From positions 1,160,254 through 1,224,253 of the forward strand of contig LT635553.1 of assembly GCA_900120395.1 (NCBI GenBank): a stretch of 64,000 nt of DNA, given 5' to 3'. A program made the translations under genes and the position numbers. Under the pieces are notes generated by a model. It did no database searches, was not told where the DNA came from, and saw nothing but the letters and a program-made list of their open reading frames with translations. Positions 21,564-30,522 of the stretch are shown here, in pieces. How positions within the stretch are numbered: position 1 is the first letter of the stretch; each line of letters begins with the position of its first letter. The stretch comes from Porphyromonadaceae bacterium FC4. Its GTDB lineage: Bacteria > Bacteroidota > Bacteroidia > Bacteroidales > Porphyromonadaceae.

Positions 21564-23567
21564 ATGCTACTCAACATCATCATTCCGATACTGATCATTG
21601 TAGGCTTGTGGCTAATGAGCCGAGTCCCGACATCGCTAAATGGCAACCGCCTAAGCATGTTGGCTATGTTGTTTGCTATCCTAGCAGCACTATGGGGACT
21701 AGACTTGGTTTCACTACTTGTTCTTATACTCTTCTTGCTTGTTGGTGGAATAATCGGATACGTCATGTCTCGGCGAGTACAGATGATCCAGATGCCTCAG
21801 ATGGTTGGCTTGCTCAATGGCTTGGGTGGAGGTGCATCAATGCTGGTCGGTGTAGTCACGCTTATGGGGATTATGCCTCCGACGGAGCTTGCAGGTCGCC
21901 TGACCAACTATCTGTTTTTTGCAGGATCCTACACGTCCGTTTTGACTCCGTTTGAATCATGCACTGCCGTACTTGCAATACTAGTAGGTACGATTACTCT
22001 TACGGGAAGTCTGATTGCAGCGGGCAAACTCCACCGAGTCTTGCCACAAAAGCCAATCCACCTAAAGCGGCACTCATTTTACTTAACGGCCTTACTGGTG
22101 TTATGCCTCGCGCTGCTTACATGGGGCACATGGTTTTTCACTCCTACCAACACGGCTTGGATAGTTGTCTTGTCCATCCTGACATCAGGACTATTTGGAG
22201 TGCTCTTTACGATACGAGTAGGAGGTGCAGACATGCCGATAACCATCTCCCTGCTCAACTCCCTAAGTGGTGTTGCTGGAAGTATTGCCGGGATGGCGAT
22301 TGGCAATGTGATGCTTGTAGCCATAGGTGGGGTTGTAGGTGCATCTGGGTTACTTTTGACCCAGGTCATGTGTCGTGCGATGAATCGTCATTTCAAAGAT
22401 ATTTTATTGGGCAAAACATCTGCACCTGCAGCTTTGAGCACTCCTTTGGATACAAGTAATTTACCTTCTGATGACGAGCCAATAGAAATGCCCTCTGCTG
22501 AAGGAATTCCCCCAACGTCCGCTAGCAAAAAATCCCTTAAAGAGATCCTTAGTTCTGCACGTAGTGTTATTATTGTACCAGGATACGGCATGGCACTTGC
22601 TCAAGCGCAACATGAAGTAAAACGACTCGAAGAAGAGCTGAAGAAAAATGGGGCTACCGTCAGATACGCCATCCATCCTGTAGCGGGACGTATGCCCGGG
22701 CACATGAATGTCCTTCTTGCCGAGGCTAATGTTGACTACGATATGCTGAAGGAGATGGATGAGATCAATGAGGACTTCAAGGACACAGATCTCGTCATCG
22801 TGGTGGGTGCCAATGACGTACTCAACCCCGCCGCTCGTGATGCCGAAGGAACACCCATCTACGGTATGCCCGTGCTTAACGTCGACCAGGCACGTAATAT
22901 CATCATCTGCAACTACGATCTTAATCCAGGCTATGCGGGTGTGCCTAACCCACTGTACGAAAGAAAAAATGGAGTGACACTATTACTTGGAGATGCAAAA
23001 GAGACGGTAAACAGTCTGATTGCTCAAGTCCACTCGTCTGGTGAAACTCCATCTACCGAAAAGGCAGACAGCGATTTCCTACTAGATGCTAAATCTGTCA
23101 TCATTGTCCCCGGCTACGGCATGGCTTTGGCACAAGCACAGTTTTTGGTAAAACAGCTGGAGGAAGCTCTTACTGAAAACGGGGCTACCGTCAGATACGC
23201 CATCCACCCTGTAGCGGGACGTATGCCGGGGCACATGAATGTCCTTCTTGCCGAGGCTAATGTTGACTACGATATGCTGAAGGAGATGGATGAGATCAAT
23301 GAGGACTTCAGGGACACAGATCTCGTCATCGTGGTGGGTGCCAATGACGTCCTCAACCCCGCCGCTCGTGATGCCGAAGGAACACCCATCTACGGTATGC
23401 CGGTGCTTAACGTCGACCAGGCACGTAATATCATTATCTGTAACTACGACCTTAAACCAGGCTATGCGGGTGTACCGAATCCTCTATATGAGGATAAGCG
23501 AGTCGTCCTTATGCTCGGTGATGCAAAAGAAACACTATCCAAATTGATCAACGACATCCACAGTTGA
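21564..23567 (+). CDS. pntB: Transhydrogenase beta subunit with two tandem NADP-binding dIII domains
   Basis: 667 residues, about 200 longer than ordinary PntB. Residues 1-285 are the membrane domain dII (MPQMVGLLNGLGG, DMPITISLLNSLSG), followed by a 45-residue linker. Residues 334-490 are a complete dIII (PGYGMALAQAQ, AGRMPGHMNVLLAEA, GANDVLNPAA, GMPVLNVDQ, GYAGVPNPLY, LLLGDAKETV). Residues 511-667 repeat the whole domain, displaced by 177 residues. The DNA of the two cores is nearly identical (22650-22945 versus 23181-23476) while the 5' ends and the linker differ. Both copies have CNYD where KRS normally contacts the NADP 2'-phosphate. No histidine lies in a predicted membrane helix. The overall family is certain; the catalytic behaviour is not. 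Confidence 0.93.
   Translation: MLLNIIIPILIIVGLWLMSRVPTSLNGNRLSMLAMLFAILAALWGLDLVSLLVLILFLLVGGIIGYVMSRRVQMIQMPQMVGLLNGLGGGASMLVGVVTLMGIMPPTELAGRLTNYLFFAGSYTSVLTPFESCTAVLAILVGTITLTGSLIAAGKLHRVLPQKPIHLKRHSFYLTALLVLCLALLTWGTWFFTPTNTAWIVVLSILTSGLFGVLFTIRVGGADMPITISLLNSLSGVAGSIAGMAIGNVMLVAIGGVVGASGLLLTQVMCRAMNRHFKDILLGKTSAPAALSTPLDTSNLPSDDEPIEMPSAEGIPPTSASKKSLKEILSSARSVIIVPGYGMALAQAQHEVKRLEEELKKNGATVRYAIHPVAGRMPGHMNVLLAEANVDYDMLKEMDEINEDFKDTDLVIVVGANDVLNPAARDAEGTPIYGMPVLNVDQARNIIICNYDLNPGYAGVPNPLYERKNGVTLLLGDAKETVNSLIAQVHSSGETPSTEKADSDFLLDAKSVIIVPGYGMALAQAQFLVKQLEEALTENGATVRYAIHPVAGRMPGHMNVLLAEANVDYDMLKEMDEINEDFRDTDLVIVVGANDVLNPAARDAEGTPIYGMPVLNVDQARNIIICNYDLKPGYAGVPNPLYEDKRVVLMLGDAKETLSKLINDIHS
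22563..23567 (+). repeat. Tandem 531-bp duplication inside pntB
   Basis: The period is 531 bp (177 codons). Between 22650 and about 22945 the two copies differ at roughly a dozen positions, most of them synonymous, whereas the preceding 90 bp (22563-22650 versus 23094-23181) differ at many sites. Both copies remain in frame without stops. Confidence 0.95.
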
Positions 23568-23623
23568 ACCTGCATAAGCAGTCTATAATATAGTTTGTAG
23601 ATCATACGAGAACAATTACTTTG

Positions 23624-23676
23624 AAATCAGAGGGTGCGCCGAAGCTTATGTATACTTAATGCACCCTCTGATTTTT
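23624..23676 (+). terminator. Intrinsic terminator after pntB
   Basis: A perfect 14-bp stem AAATCAGAGGGTGC / GCACCCTCTGATTT with a 23-nt loop, ending in a T run. It closes the transhydrogenase operon. Confidence 0.8.
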
Positions 23677-23851
23677 CCACTACAGACTTAATGAAAAAGG
23701 AATAAGCCTTGTTGATAACTAGAGATGATTTTTCATCGGTTCTTATTTGGTGAACGATAGGAATATAATTACCTTTGAGACAAGTTGAGATCTGTAGAGA
23801 TCCAGATAACAAACAAGCTTTTCAGATTGACATAAAAACATAACACAAAAG

Positions 23852-24412
23852 ATGAATGATGTAAATCAAATACTCAAGTCCGCCAAGTCTGCGATGTCGG
23901 ATACCATTGACTTCCTCGAAGACAAATTGAGTAAAATTCGCGCAGGCAAAGCCAATCCCAAGCTTTTGGATGACATCCGTGTTGAATACTACGGCAACCC
24001 TACTCCTCTAAACAACGTGGCAAACGTAGTTGTGCCAGATGCCAAGACGATCATCGTGACTCCTTGGGAGAAAAAGATCCTATCGGATGTGGAGCGAGCA
24101 ATCATGAACTCTGATCTGGGCATCACTCCCGAAAACAATGGAGACATCATCCGCATCACCCTTCCCCCACTCACTGAGGAACGTCGCAAACAGCTGGCGA
24201 AGCAGGTGAAGTCCGAGAGTGAGTCCGCTAAAGTATCTGTACGTAACGCACGCCGTGACGCCAATGATCAGATAAAGAAAGCGCAGGATGAAGGTCTGTC
24301 CGAAGATCAGGCACGCGATGCAGAAAAAGAAGTGCAAAAAATCCACGACGAATACATCAGGAAGGTAGATGAGGTATACAATGCAAAGGAAAAAGAAATC
24401 ATGACCGTCTAA
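23852..24412 (+). CDS. frr: Ribosome recycling factor
   Basis: A 186-residue protein that, with EF-G, splits post-termination ribosomes. Family landmarks are KIRAGKANPKLLDDIRVEYYG, the NNVANVVVPDAKTI strand region, PPLTEERRKQLAKQVK and a long C-terminal helix. Its length equals the usual 185. It stands alone between the pntB terminator and a hairpin at 24454, with rsgA downstream. Confidence 0.97.
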   Translation: MNDVNQILKSAKSAMSDTIDFLEDKLSKIRAGKANPKLLDDIRVEYYGNPTPLNNVANVVVPDAKTIIVTPWEKKILSDVERAIMNSDLGITPENNGDIIRITLPPLTEERRKQLAKQVKSESESAKVSVRNARRDANDQIKKAQDEGLSEDQARDAEKEVQKIHDEYIRKVDEVYNAKEKEIMTV

Positions 24413-24453
24413 AACAGTGTGAGCACAATAGATGCCCCCATAGACGCTCAAGA

Positions 24454-24505
24454 ACAACACACGGGGAAAGATCGGATGACATCTCTCCTCGTGTGTGTGT
24501 TGTCT
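24454..24505 (+). terminator. Imperfect hairpin after frr
   Basis: ACAACACACGGGGA pairs imperfectly with TCCTCGTGTGTGTGTTGT (bulged GTGT). There is no long T run, so it is a possible terminator only. Confidence 0.4.
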
Positions 24506-24557
24506 TAGCATCATATTTGTCACTGTGCTCATATTGTAATTCAAATAGAAGATTTGC

Positions 24558-25529
24558 GTGATCGAAACTAACGAAAGTGGTCTTATTGAGGGTCTGGTGA
24601 CTCATACATCCAGCAACTCTTATATGGTACGAACGGCCGAAGGAGTGTTGCAAGGAAGGCTCAAGGGTAATTTCAAACAAGATAATATCCGGACCACCAA
24701 TCCTGTTGCCATCGGTGATCATGTCGTCATCGAAAGCCAGAGTGAGCATGAGTATCACTGGATTGTAGATATCCTTCCTAGGAAAAACTACATCATACGA
24801 CGTGCCACGAACCTTTCAAAGCAAGCACAGATCATTGCCGCCAATCTTGATCGAGCCCTGCTGATCGTCACGGTCAATTATCCGATTACTTCTACCACAT
24901 TCATCGATCGATTTTTAGCGACTTGTGAGGCGTACAACGTCAAGGCTTCTATTATCTTCAATAAGACTGACAGATACAGGGCTGAGGAGGTAGATGAGCT
25001 CCGTCAACTGACTAAGATATACACCGGTATAGGTTATCAATGTTTTCAAGTATCTGCCAAGAAGGGTGATGGAATGGAGCAACTAAAGGACTTTTTAAGA
25101 CAGGGGGTCACACTTTTCTCTGGACATTCAGGGGTAGGAAAGTCTACCATCATCAATAGCCTTATACCCGGTGCAGCCCTAAGGACTAGGGCTATATCTG
25201 AGGTTCACAATGCGGGAGTACACACGACCACCCACTCTGAAATGATCCCGGTACCCTACTCTCCCGGAGCTTACATTATTGACACCCCGGGGATTCGCGG
25301 ATTTGGCACGTTGGATTTTGAGAAAGAAAATATCTGTCATTATTTCCCAGAAATATTTGAGAGCAGCCGGGAATGTAGGTTCCACAATTGCACGCATACA
25401 CACGAACCCGGCTGTGCTGTGCGTAAGGCCTTGGATAGTGGTAAGATCGTCCAATCAAGATTCCAAAGCTATCTCAGTATACTACGAGAAGATCAAAGCG
25501 AGAAGTACCGGCTACCCTACCAAGATTAA
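24558..25529 (+). CDS. rsgA: Ribosome small-subunit-dependent GTPase RsgA
   Basis: A 323-residue, circularly permuted GTPase that acts late in 30S maturation. An N-terminal OB fold (residues about 1-75) is followed by the permuted G domain in the order G4 (NKTD), G5 (VSAKKGDG), G1 (GHSGVGKST), G3 (DTPG). The C-terminal zinc site is CRFHNCTHTHEPGC. The start is GTG; no in-frame ATG lies nearby, and the preceding hairpin bounds the gene. It is monocistronic. Confidence 0.95.
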   Translation: MIETNESGLIEGLVTHTSSNSYMVRTAEGVLQGRLKGNFKQDNIRTTNPVAIGDHVVIESQSEHEYHWIVDILPRKNYIIRRATNLSKQAQIIAANLDRALLIVTVNYPITSTTFIDRFLATCEAYNVKASIIFNKTDRYRAEEVDELRQLTKIYTGIGYQCFQVSAKKGDGMEQLKDFLRQGVTLFSGHSGVGKSTIINSLIPGAALRTRAISEVHNAGVHTTTHSEMIPVPYSPGAYIIDTPGIRGFGTLDFEKENICHYFPEIFESSRECRFHNCTHTHEPGCAVRKALDSGKIVQSRFQSYLSILREDQSEKYRLPYQD

Positions 25530-25644
25530 CGGCAAAGTAAAGATTTCCACGCTTGCAATGCATTTCAGACTCTGTTTCATTCATTCCACGATCGGATATT
25601 TACATTTGAAGTCAAATCGTCCCCTGTTTTCATACATTTTTCTG

Positions 25645-25652
25645 TAAATTTG
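25645..25652 (+). promoter_or_regulatory. Candidate -7 box for the V-ATPase operon
   Basis: TAAATTTG matches TAnnTTTG and lies 88 bp before the first operon gene. No clear -33 TTG is visible at the usual spacing. The rest of the 210-bp gap shows nothing else. Confidence 0.45.
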
Positions 25653-25739
25653 TGACAGTGCTTCGTTATAACACTCTTGAAGTACTGATTTAGAACATAT
25701 TGAGCCTTTGTTTTAGGAACAATAAATACAACACCAAGC

Positions 25740-26363
25740 ATGAACGATAAAATCCAAGCACTTGCTGAAAAGATCTACAAAGATGGTGTAGAGAAAGCCA
25801 CCGAAAAAGCTGACCAAATCATTGCATCTGCGCAGGCAAAGAGAGAAGAAATCATAGCCCAAGCACAAAAAGAAGCGGGCGAGATCATTGCTCAGGCTAA
25901 TATCGAGGCTGAAAAAGAAAAGGAGCGCACCGGTAGTGAAATACGCATGAGTGCCATCTCAGCTAAGGAGGCTCTTGAGACTGAGATAACCAACCTGCTC
26001 ACCGACCAGTCCGTGACAGCCGGCATCGAAGAAGCCATCGCCACACCTGAGGCTCTCTATAACATCATTGTGAAGATGAGCGAGCAGATGATCAAAGAGA
26101 AAGGAAACGAGGTCACGATCAGCACTGCAGATGCCAAGCAGTTAACTGATTACTTCAGTAATAAAGCCGGGCATCTATTGGAACAAGGCGTCAAGATCGA
26201 ATCTGTCCAAGGTACTCCTGAAACGTTTGATATAGCACCGAAGTCCGGAGGGTACAAGCTCAGTGTAAGCAAGGGAGCTTTTATCAATTACTTCAAAGAG
26301 TTTTTGCGCCCAACCCTACGGGAACTCCTATTCACTGAGGACAGCACAAAATCGGAAGCCTAA
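25740..26363 (+). CDS. ntpE: V-type ATPase subunit E (peripheral stalk)
   Basis: 207 residues. The first 90 are a long Ala/Glu/Lys-rich coiled coil (EKADQIIASAQAKREEIIAQ is its typical texture) and the C-terminal half is a globular domain ending near the membrane-distal head. It forms the peripheral stator in bacterial/archaeal-type V-ATPases. It is the first gene of the seven-gene operon, with 13 bp to the next gene. No partner subunit G/H is present in the cluster. Confidence 0.82.
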   Translation: MNDKIQALAEKIYKDGVEKATEKADQIIASAQAKREEIIAQAQKEAGEIIAQANIEAEKEKERTGSEIRMSAISAKEALETEITNLLTDQSVTAGIEEAIATPEALYNIIVKMSEQMIKEKGNEVTISTADAKQLTDYFSNKAGHLLEQGVKIESVQGTPETFDIAPKSGGYKLSVSKGAFINYFKEFLRPTLRELLFTEDSTKSEA

Positions 26364-26376
26364 ATAAAGGATTCAT

Positions 26377-27303
26377 ATGGCTCAGTACTATACGCTTGGT
26401 GCTTCATTACCCACACTAAAGATAGACGATCACAAGGGAAATGAATATGATGCTGTGACATTCGTAAAAGAACTGTTGCAACAGTCATCAAAATCAGATA
26501 CTAAGCAGATCAACCTCCTACTGCTTCCTGCTGATAATGCTGTGCTCCTTGCCGCTCTCAAAGGGGACCCTATCCCTGTCATTGACGGGCCTATGGCAGT
26601 AGGAGTAGAGAAAATACAGGCACTGGTGAAGCTTCTAAAAGAAAAAGAGCTTGATGCAGTAGATCCTTTTGACGGCCAAGAGGTAGTCAGAAGGAAAGAC
26701 TACCCCGCATACATGATTAGTTTTGCCCGTGAATTTCTTACGGACAAAGCGACAGAGCGACCGCCGGAGTTTTTCTACGAAGACATCCTACAAGCGATGT
26801 ACTACGAACATGTACAAAAAGAGGGGAATACCTTTCTTCGGACTTGGACGGCACTTGACCGGAACATCACCCTTGTACTAGCAGCGATCACCGTAAAGCG
26901 CTTTGATCTTGATGCAAGAAAGCTCATCATCGGAGAAAGTGAGCTGGTAAAACAGCTTCGAACCGGGAATTGGGGGGACGTTAGCTACTTAGAAGAAGGA
27001 GAGGTCGTCAAGGCAATCACGCAAATTAGTGAAGAGAAAAACTTATCCCTACGGGAACGAAAGATTGACGACTTCAAGTGGGATTTCCTTGATAGCTTGA
27101 CCTTTGCAGATACCTTTTCGATCAATGCAATGATGGCCTACTACCTAAAATTGACAATCATCGATAGGTGGAGCAAACTGGACAAGACACAAGGGGAAAA
27201 GACCTTTCGTGCAATAGTGGAGGAGCTCAACAAAGAAGGGAAAGACGACCTAGAAGCTTTTAAGGAAATGACAAAAAGCAAAAAAAGCAGGTTTAGGCAA
27301 TAA
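26377..27303 (+). CDS. DUF2764 family protein, V-ATPase-associated
   Basis: A 308-residue soluble protein. It begins with QYYTLGASLPTLKI and is rich in helices with many acidic and basic residues. In Bacteroidota, Chlamydiae and spirochetes a protein of this family always sits between the E and A subunits of the V-ATPase. Because no canonical subunit C is encoded in such operons, it may replace the central-stalk socket subunit C; this is an inference from position. The segment FLRTWTALDRNITLVLAA resembles C-subunit helices. The C terminus is lysine-rich. Confidence 0.75.
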   Translation: MAQYYTLGASLPTLKIDDHKGNEYDAVTFVKELLQQSSKSDTKQINLLLLPADNAVLLAALKGDPIPVIDGPMAVGVEKIQALVKLLKEKELDAVDPFDGQEVVRRKDYPAYMISFAREFLTDKATERPPEFFYEDILQAMYYEHVQKEGNTFLRTWTALDRNITLVLAAITVKRFDLDARKLIIGESELVKQLRTGNWGDVSYLEEGEVVKAITQISEEKNLSLRERKIDDFKWDFLDSLTFADTFSINAMMAYYLKLTIIDRWSKLDKTQGEKTFRAIVEELNKEGKDDLEAFKEMTKSKKSRFRQ

Positions 27304-27339
27304 CGACTAAAACGAATATAGAACACAACATACATATAA

Positions 27340-29112
27340 GTGATGAAAACAAAGGGCAAAGTAGTAGGTATCGTTTCAAACCTTGTCACCATCGAGGTTG
27401 ACGGTCCGGTAGCACAAAACGAGATCTGCTACGTGACGGTACAAGGCAAGGACTTGATGGCGGAAGTTATTAAAGTGGAGGGTCGGTATGCCAACGCTCA
27501 AGTCTTCGAAAGCACCAGAGGTATGAAGGTGGGAGACGAAGTTGTATTTGAGCAACATATGCTTGAAGTACAGCTAGGTCCGGGCATGCTCTCCAAGAAC
27601 TACGATGGTCTTCAGAATGACCTTGATAAGATGGAGGGTGTGTTTTTGAGTAGAGGACAATACACGGATCCTCTTGATCGGGATGTCCGCTGGGATTTTC
27701 ATCCACTTGCAAAAGAGGGTGATACTGTGGAAGCAGGCAGCTGGCTCGGTGAAGTAAATGAAAACGGTCAGCCTCACCGGATCATGGTACCTTTTTCATT
27801 CGAAGGTAGCTACAAGCTCAAGTCTCTGGTAAAGGAAGGCTCCTATACGGTAGACGATGAGATCGCTATTGTCACGGATGAAAATGGCAATGACAGAAAG
27901 ATAACGATGGTACAGAGGTGGCCCGTAAAGCGTGCCATCAAGTGCTATGATAGCAAGCCACGACCCTACAAGATACTAGAGACCGGTGTACGGTGTATCG
28001 ACACCATGAACCCCATCGTTGAAGGAGGTACTGGATTCATTCCCGGAGCGTTTGGAACCGGGAAGACTGTCCTCCAGCACGCAATCTCGAAGCAGGCAGA
28101 AGCCGATATTGTGATTATGGCAGCCTGCGGTGAGCGTGCCAATGAGGTGGTGGAAATATTCAAGGACTTTCCAGAGCTTGAGGATCCCCACACGGGGCGT
28201 AAACTCATGGAGCGAACCATTATCATCGCAAATACCTCCAATATGCCTGTCGCTGCCCGTGAGGCGTCAGTGTACACAGCCATGACTATAGCTGAGTATT
28301 ATAGAAGTATGGGGCTAAAGGTTTTGCTAATGGCTGACTCTACCTCTCGTTGGGCTCAAGCGCTAAGAGAGATGTCCAACCGTCTCGAGGAACTTCCGGG
28401 CCCGGATGCCTTCCCAATGGACCTTTCAGCTATCATCGCAAACTTCTACGCTCGTGCCGGCTTTGTCTATCTAAAAAATGGAAAGACCGGATCTGTCACC
28501 TTCATAGGTACAGTCTCACCGGCAGGTGGTAATCTAAAAGAGCCGGTGACAGAAAACACTCAGAAGGTTGCTCGCTGTTTTTACGCACTCGAACAAGACC
28601 GTGCAGATAAAAAGAGATATCCGGCGGTCAATCCAATCGAAAGCTACTCCAAGTACCTAGAATACCCGGAGTTTCAGGAGTACATCACGGACATTACCAA
28701 ACCCGGATGGTTTGATATGGTAAACGAAGCCAAGCGCCGTATGATACAAGGAAAAGAAATCTCTGAACAGATCAACATTCTTGGCGATGATGGTGTGCCT
28801 ATTGAATACCACGAGATCTTTTGGAAGTCAGAGTTACTGGACTTTATCATCTTCCAGCAGGACGCCTTTGATGAGGTAGACCAGCTCTGTCCTTTGAAGC
28901 GCCAACAGGTTATGCTTACAAAGGTACTGGACATCTGTAACATGAAGTTTGACTTTGGGGAGTTTACGGAGGTTAGTGAGTTCTTCAAGGAAATCATCAA
29001 TACGATGAAGCAGATGAACTACTCTGAGTTTGAAAGTAGTCAGTACAAACAGTACGATCTTCAACTGGATGAACAACTAAAAGAGCGTAAGCTTGCGAAA
29101 TCTGAGGCATAA
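27340..29112 (+). CDS. ntpA: V-type ATPase catalytic subunit A
   Basis: A 590-residue catalytic subunit of the V1 head. The P-loop is GAFGTGKT at 236-243, and the inserted non-homologous region typical of A subunits lies at about 110-200. Further motifs are MAACGERANEV, MADSTSRWAQALREMSNRLEELPG (split here for reading) and the VSPAGGN stretch. It hydrolyses or makes ATP together with subunit B. It is flanked by the DUF2764 gene (36 bp) and ntpB (8 bp). Confidence 0.97.
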   Translation: MMKTKGKVVGIVSNLVTIEVDGPVAQNEICYVTVQGKDLMAEVIKVEGRYANAQVFESTRGMKVGDEVVFEQHMLEVQLGPGMLSKNYDGLQNDLDKMEGVFLSRGQYTDPLDRDVRWDFHPLAKEGDTVEAGSWLGEVNENGQPHRIMVPFSFEGSYKLKSLVKEGSYTVDDEIAIVTDENGNDRKITMVQRWPVKRAIKCYDSKPRPYKILETGVRCIDTMNPIVEGGTGFIPGAFGTGKTVLQHAISKQAEADIVIMAACGERANEVVEIFKDFPELEDPHTGRKLMERTIIIANTSNMPVAAREASVYTAMTIAEYYRSMGLKVLLMADSTSRWAQALREMSNRLEELPGPDAFPMDLSAIIANFYARAGFVYLKNGKTGSVTFIGTVSPAGGNLKEPVTENTQKVARCFYALEQDRADKKRYPAVNPIESYSKYLEYPEFQEYITDITKPGWFDMVNEAKRRMIQGKEISEQINILGDDGVPIEYHEIFWKSELLDFIIFQQDAFDEVDQLCPLKRQQVMLTKVLDICNMKFDFGEFTEVSEFFKEIINTMKQMNYSEFESSQYKQYDLQLDEQLKERKLAKSEA

Positions 29113-29120
29113 CATACGAT

Positions 29121-30500
29121 ATGGCAACAAAAGCATTTCAAAAAATATATACACGTATCTCTAAAATCACAAAAGCGACTTGTACTCTGCACGCTCAAGG
29201 TGTGGGGAATGACGAGCTGGCCATCATCGATGGCAGAATGGCTCAAGTAGTTCGAATCTTTGGAGATGAAATTACACTTCAGGTCTTTAGCGGAACAGAA
29301 AGTATTCCCACTGACGCAGAAGTCGTTTTCCTTGGCAAAGCTCCTAGCCTAAAGGTCAGCGATAGTCTTGCAGGCCGTTTTATGAACGCCTATGGAGACC
29401 CCATCGACGGAGGTCCTGCCATTGAGGGAAAAGAAATTGAAGTAGGAGGTCCATCAGTGAACCCCGTACGTCGTGCGCAACCATCTGAGTTGATCGCAAC
29501 GGGTATTTCGGGGATTGACCTAAACAACACCTTGGTGACAGGTCAAAAGATTCCATTCTTTGCGGATCCTGACCAACCCTTCAATGAGGTAATGGCAACA
29601 GTTGCTCTTCGAGCAGAGTCAGATAAGATCATCTTGGGCGGTATGGGGATGACGAATGATGACTACCTATACTTCAAAAAGACGTTCTCTAACGCCGGAG
29701 CACTCAATCGGATCATTAGTTTTATCAATACGACTGAGGATCCTTCTGTAGAGCGTGTTCTGATCCCGGATATGGCACTTACGGCTGCAGAGTACTTTGC
29801 TGCAGAAAAGCATGAAAAAGTGCTTGTACTGTTGACCGACATGACCAACTACGCTGACGCCTTGGCCATCGTATCAAATAAGATGGACCAGATCCCATCA
29901 AAAGACTCAATGCCCGGCTCACTATACTCTGATCTTGCCAAGATCTACGAGAAGGCAGTCCAGTTCCCAGATGGAGGCTCCATCACGATCATCGCAGTGA
30001 CGACGCTTTCCGGTGGAGATATTACACATGCTGTGCCCGATAATACCGGGTACATTACTGAGGGGCAGCTTTATCTAAGGCACGACAGTAATATCGGTAA
30101 GGTCATCGTTGACCCATTCCGTTCGCTATCACGACTTAAGCAACAGGTCATCGGGAAGAAAACGCGTGAAGACCACCCACAGGTCATGAACGCTGCGGTT
30201 CGTTTGTATGCAGATGCAGCCAATGCTCAAACCAAGATGGAAAATGGTTTTGACCTTACGGACTACGACCAGCGAGCTCTGGACTTTGCCGATGAGTACT
30301 CACATGATCTACTAGCCATTGATGTGAATATCAACACGACAGATATGCTAGATACAGCCTGGCAGCTCTTTGCTCGTCACTTTACTCCTTCAGAGGTAAA
30401 TATCCGACAAGAGTATGTGGACAAGTACTGGCCTCAAGATATAAAACGATCAGACTCGGAAGAGCACACCCCGGAAGAAAAAGAGATAAAACAGGCCTAA
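29121..30500 (+). CDS. ntpB: V-type ATPase regulatory subunit B
   Basis: A 459-residue non-catalytic nucleotide-binding subunit. It lacks a P-loop but keeps the B-type core, with NPVRRAQPSELIATGISGIDLNNT (residue 115 onward), MTNYADAL and PDDT-like region PDNTGYITEGQLYL. It alternates with A in the V1 hexamer. The C-terminal 20 residues are acidic and lysine-rich. It sits in the conserved order A-B-D, with 22 bp to ntpD. Confidence 0.96.
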   Translation: MATKAFQKIYTRISKITKATCTLHAQGVGNDELAIIDGRMAQVVRIFGDEITLQVFSGTESIPTDAEVVFLGKAPSLKVSDSLAGRFMNAYGDPIDGGPAIEGKEIEVGGPSVNPVRRAQPSELIATGISGIDLNNTLVTGQKIPFFADPDQPFNEVMATVALRAESDKIILGGMGMTNDDYLYFKKTFSNAGALNRIISFINTTEDPSVERVLIPDMALTAAEYFAAEKHEKVLVLLTDMTNYADALAIVSNKMDQIPSKDSMPGSLYSDLAKIYEKAVQFPDGGSITIIAVTTLSGGDITHAVPDNTGYITEGQLYLRHDSNIGKVIVDPFRSLSRLKQQVIGKKTREDHPQVMNAAVRLYADAANAQTKMENGFDLTDYDQRALDFADEYSHDLLAIDVNINTTDMLDTAWQLFARHFTPSEVNIRQEYVDKYWPQDIKRSDSEEHTPEEKEIKQA

Positions 30501-30522
30501 CAGCTCTATTTCATAATACAGA

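Noticed and set aside
22563-23567. Assembly artefact explaining the doubled dIII
   Set aside because: The two copies have different 5' and 3' sequences and a unique linker between them, and both stay in frame. A collapsed or duplicated read would repeat the flanks exactly. It still deserves confirmation by long reads.
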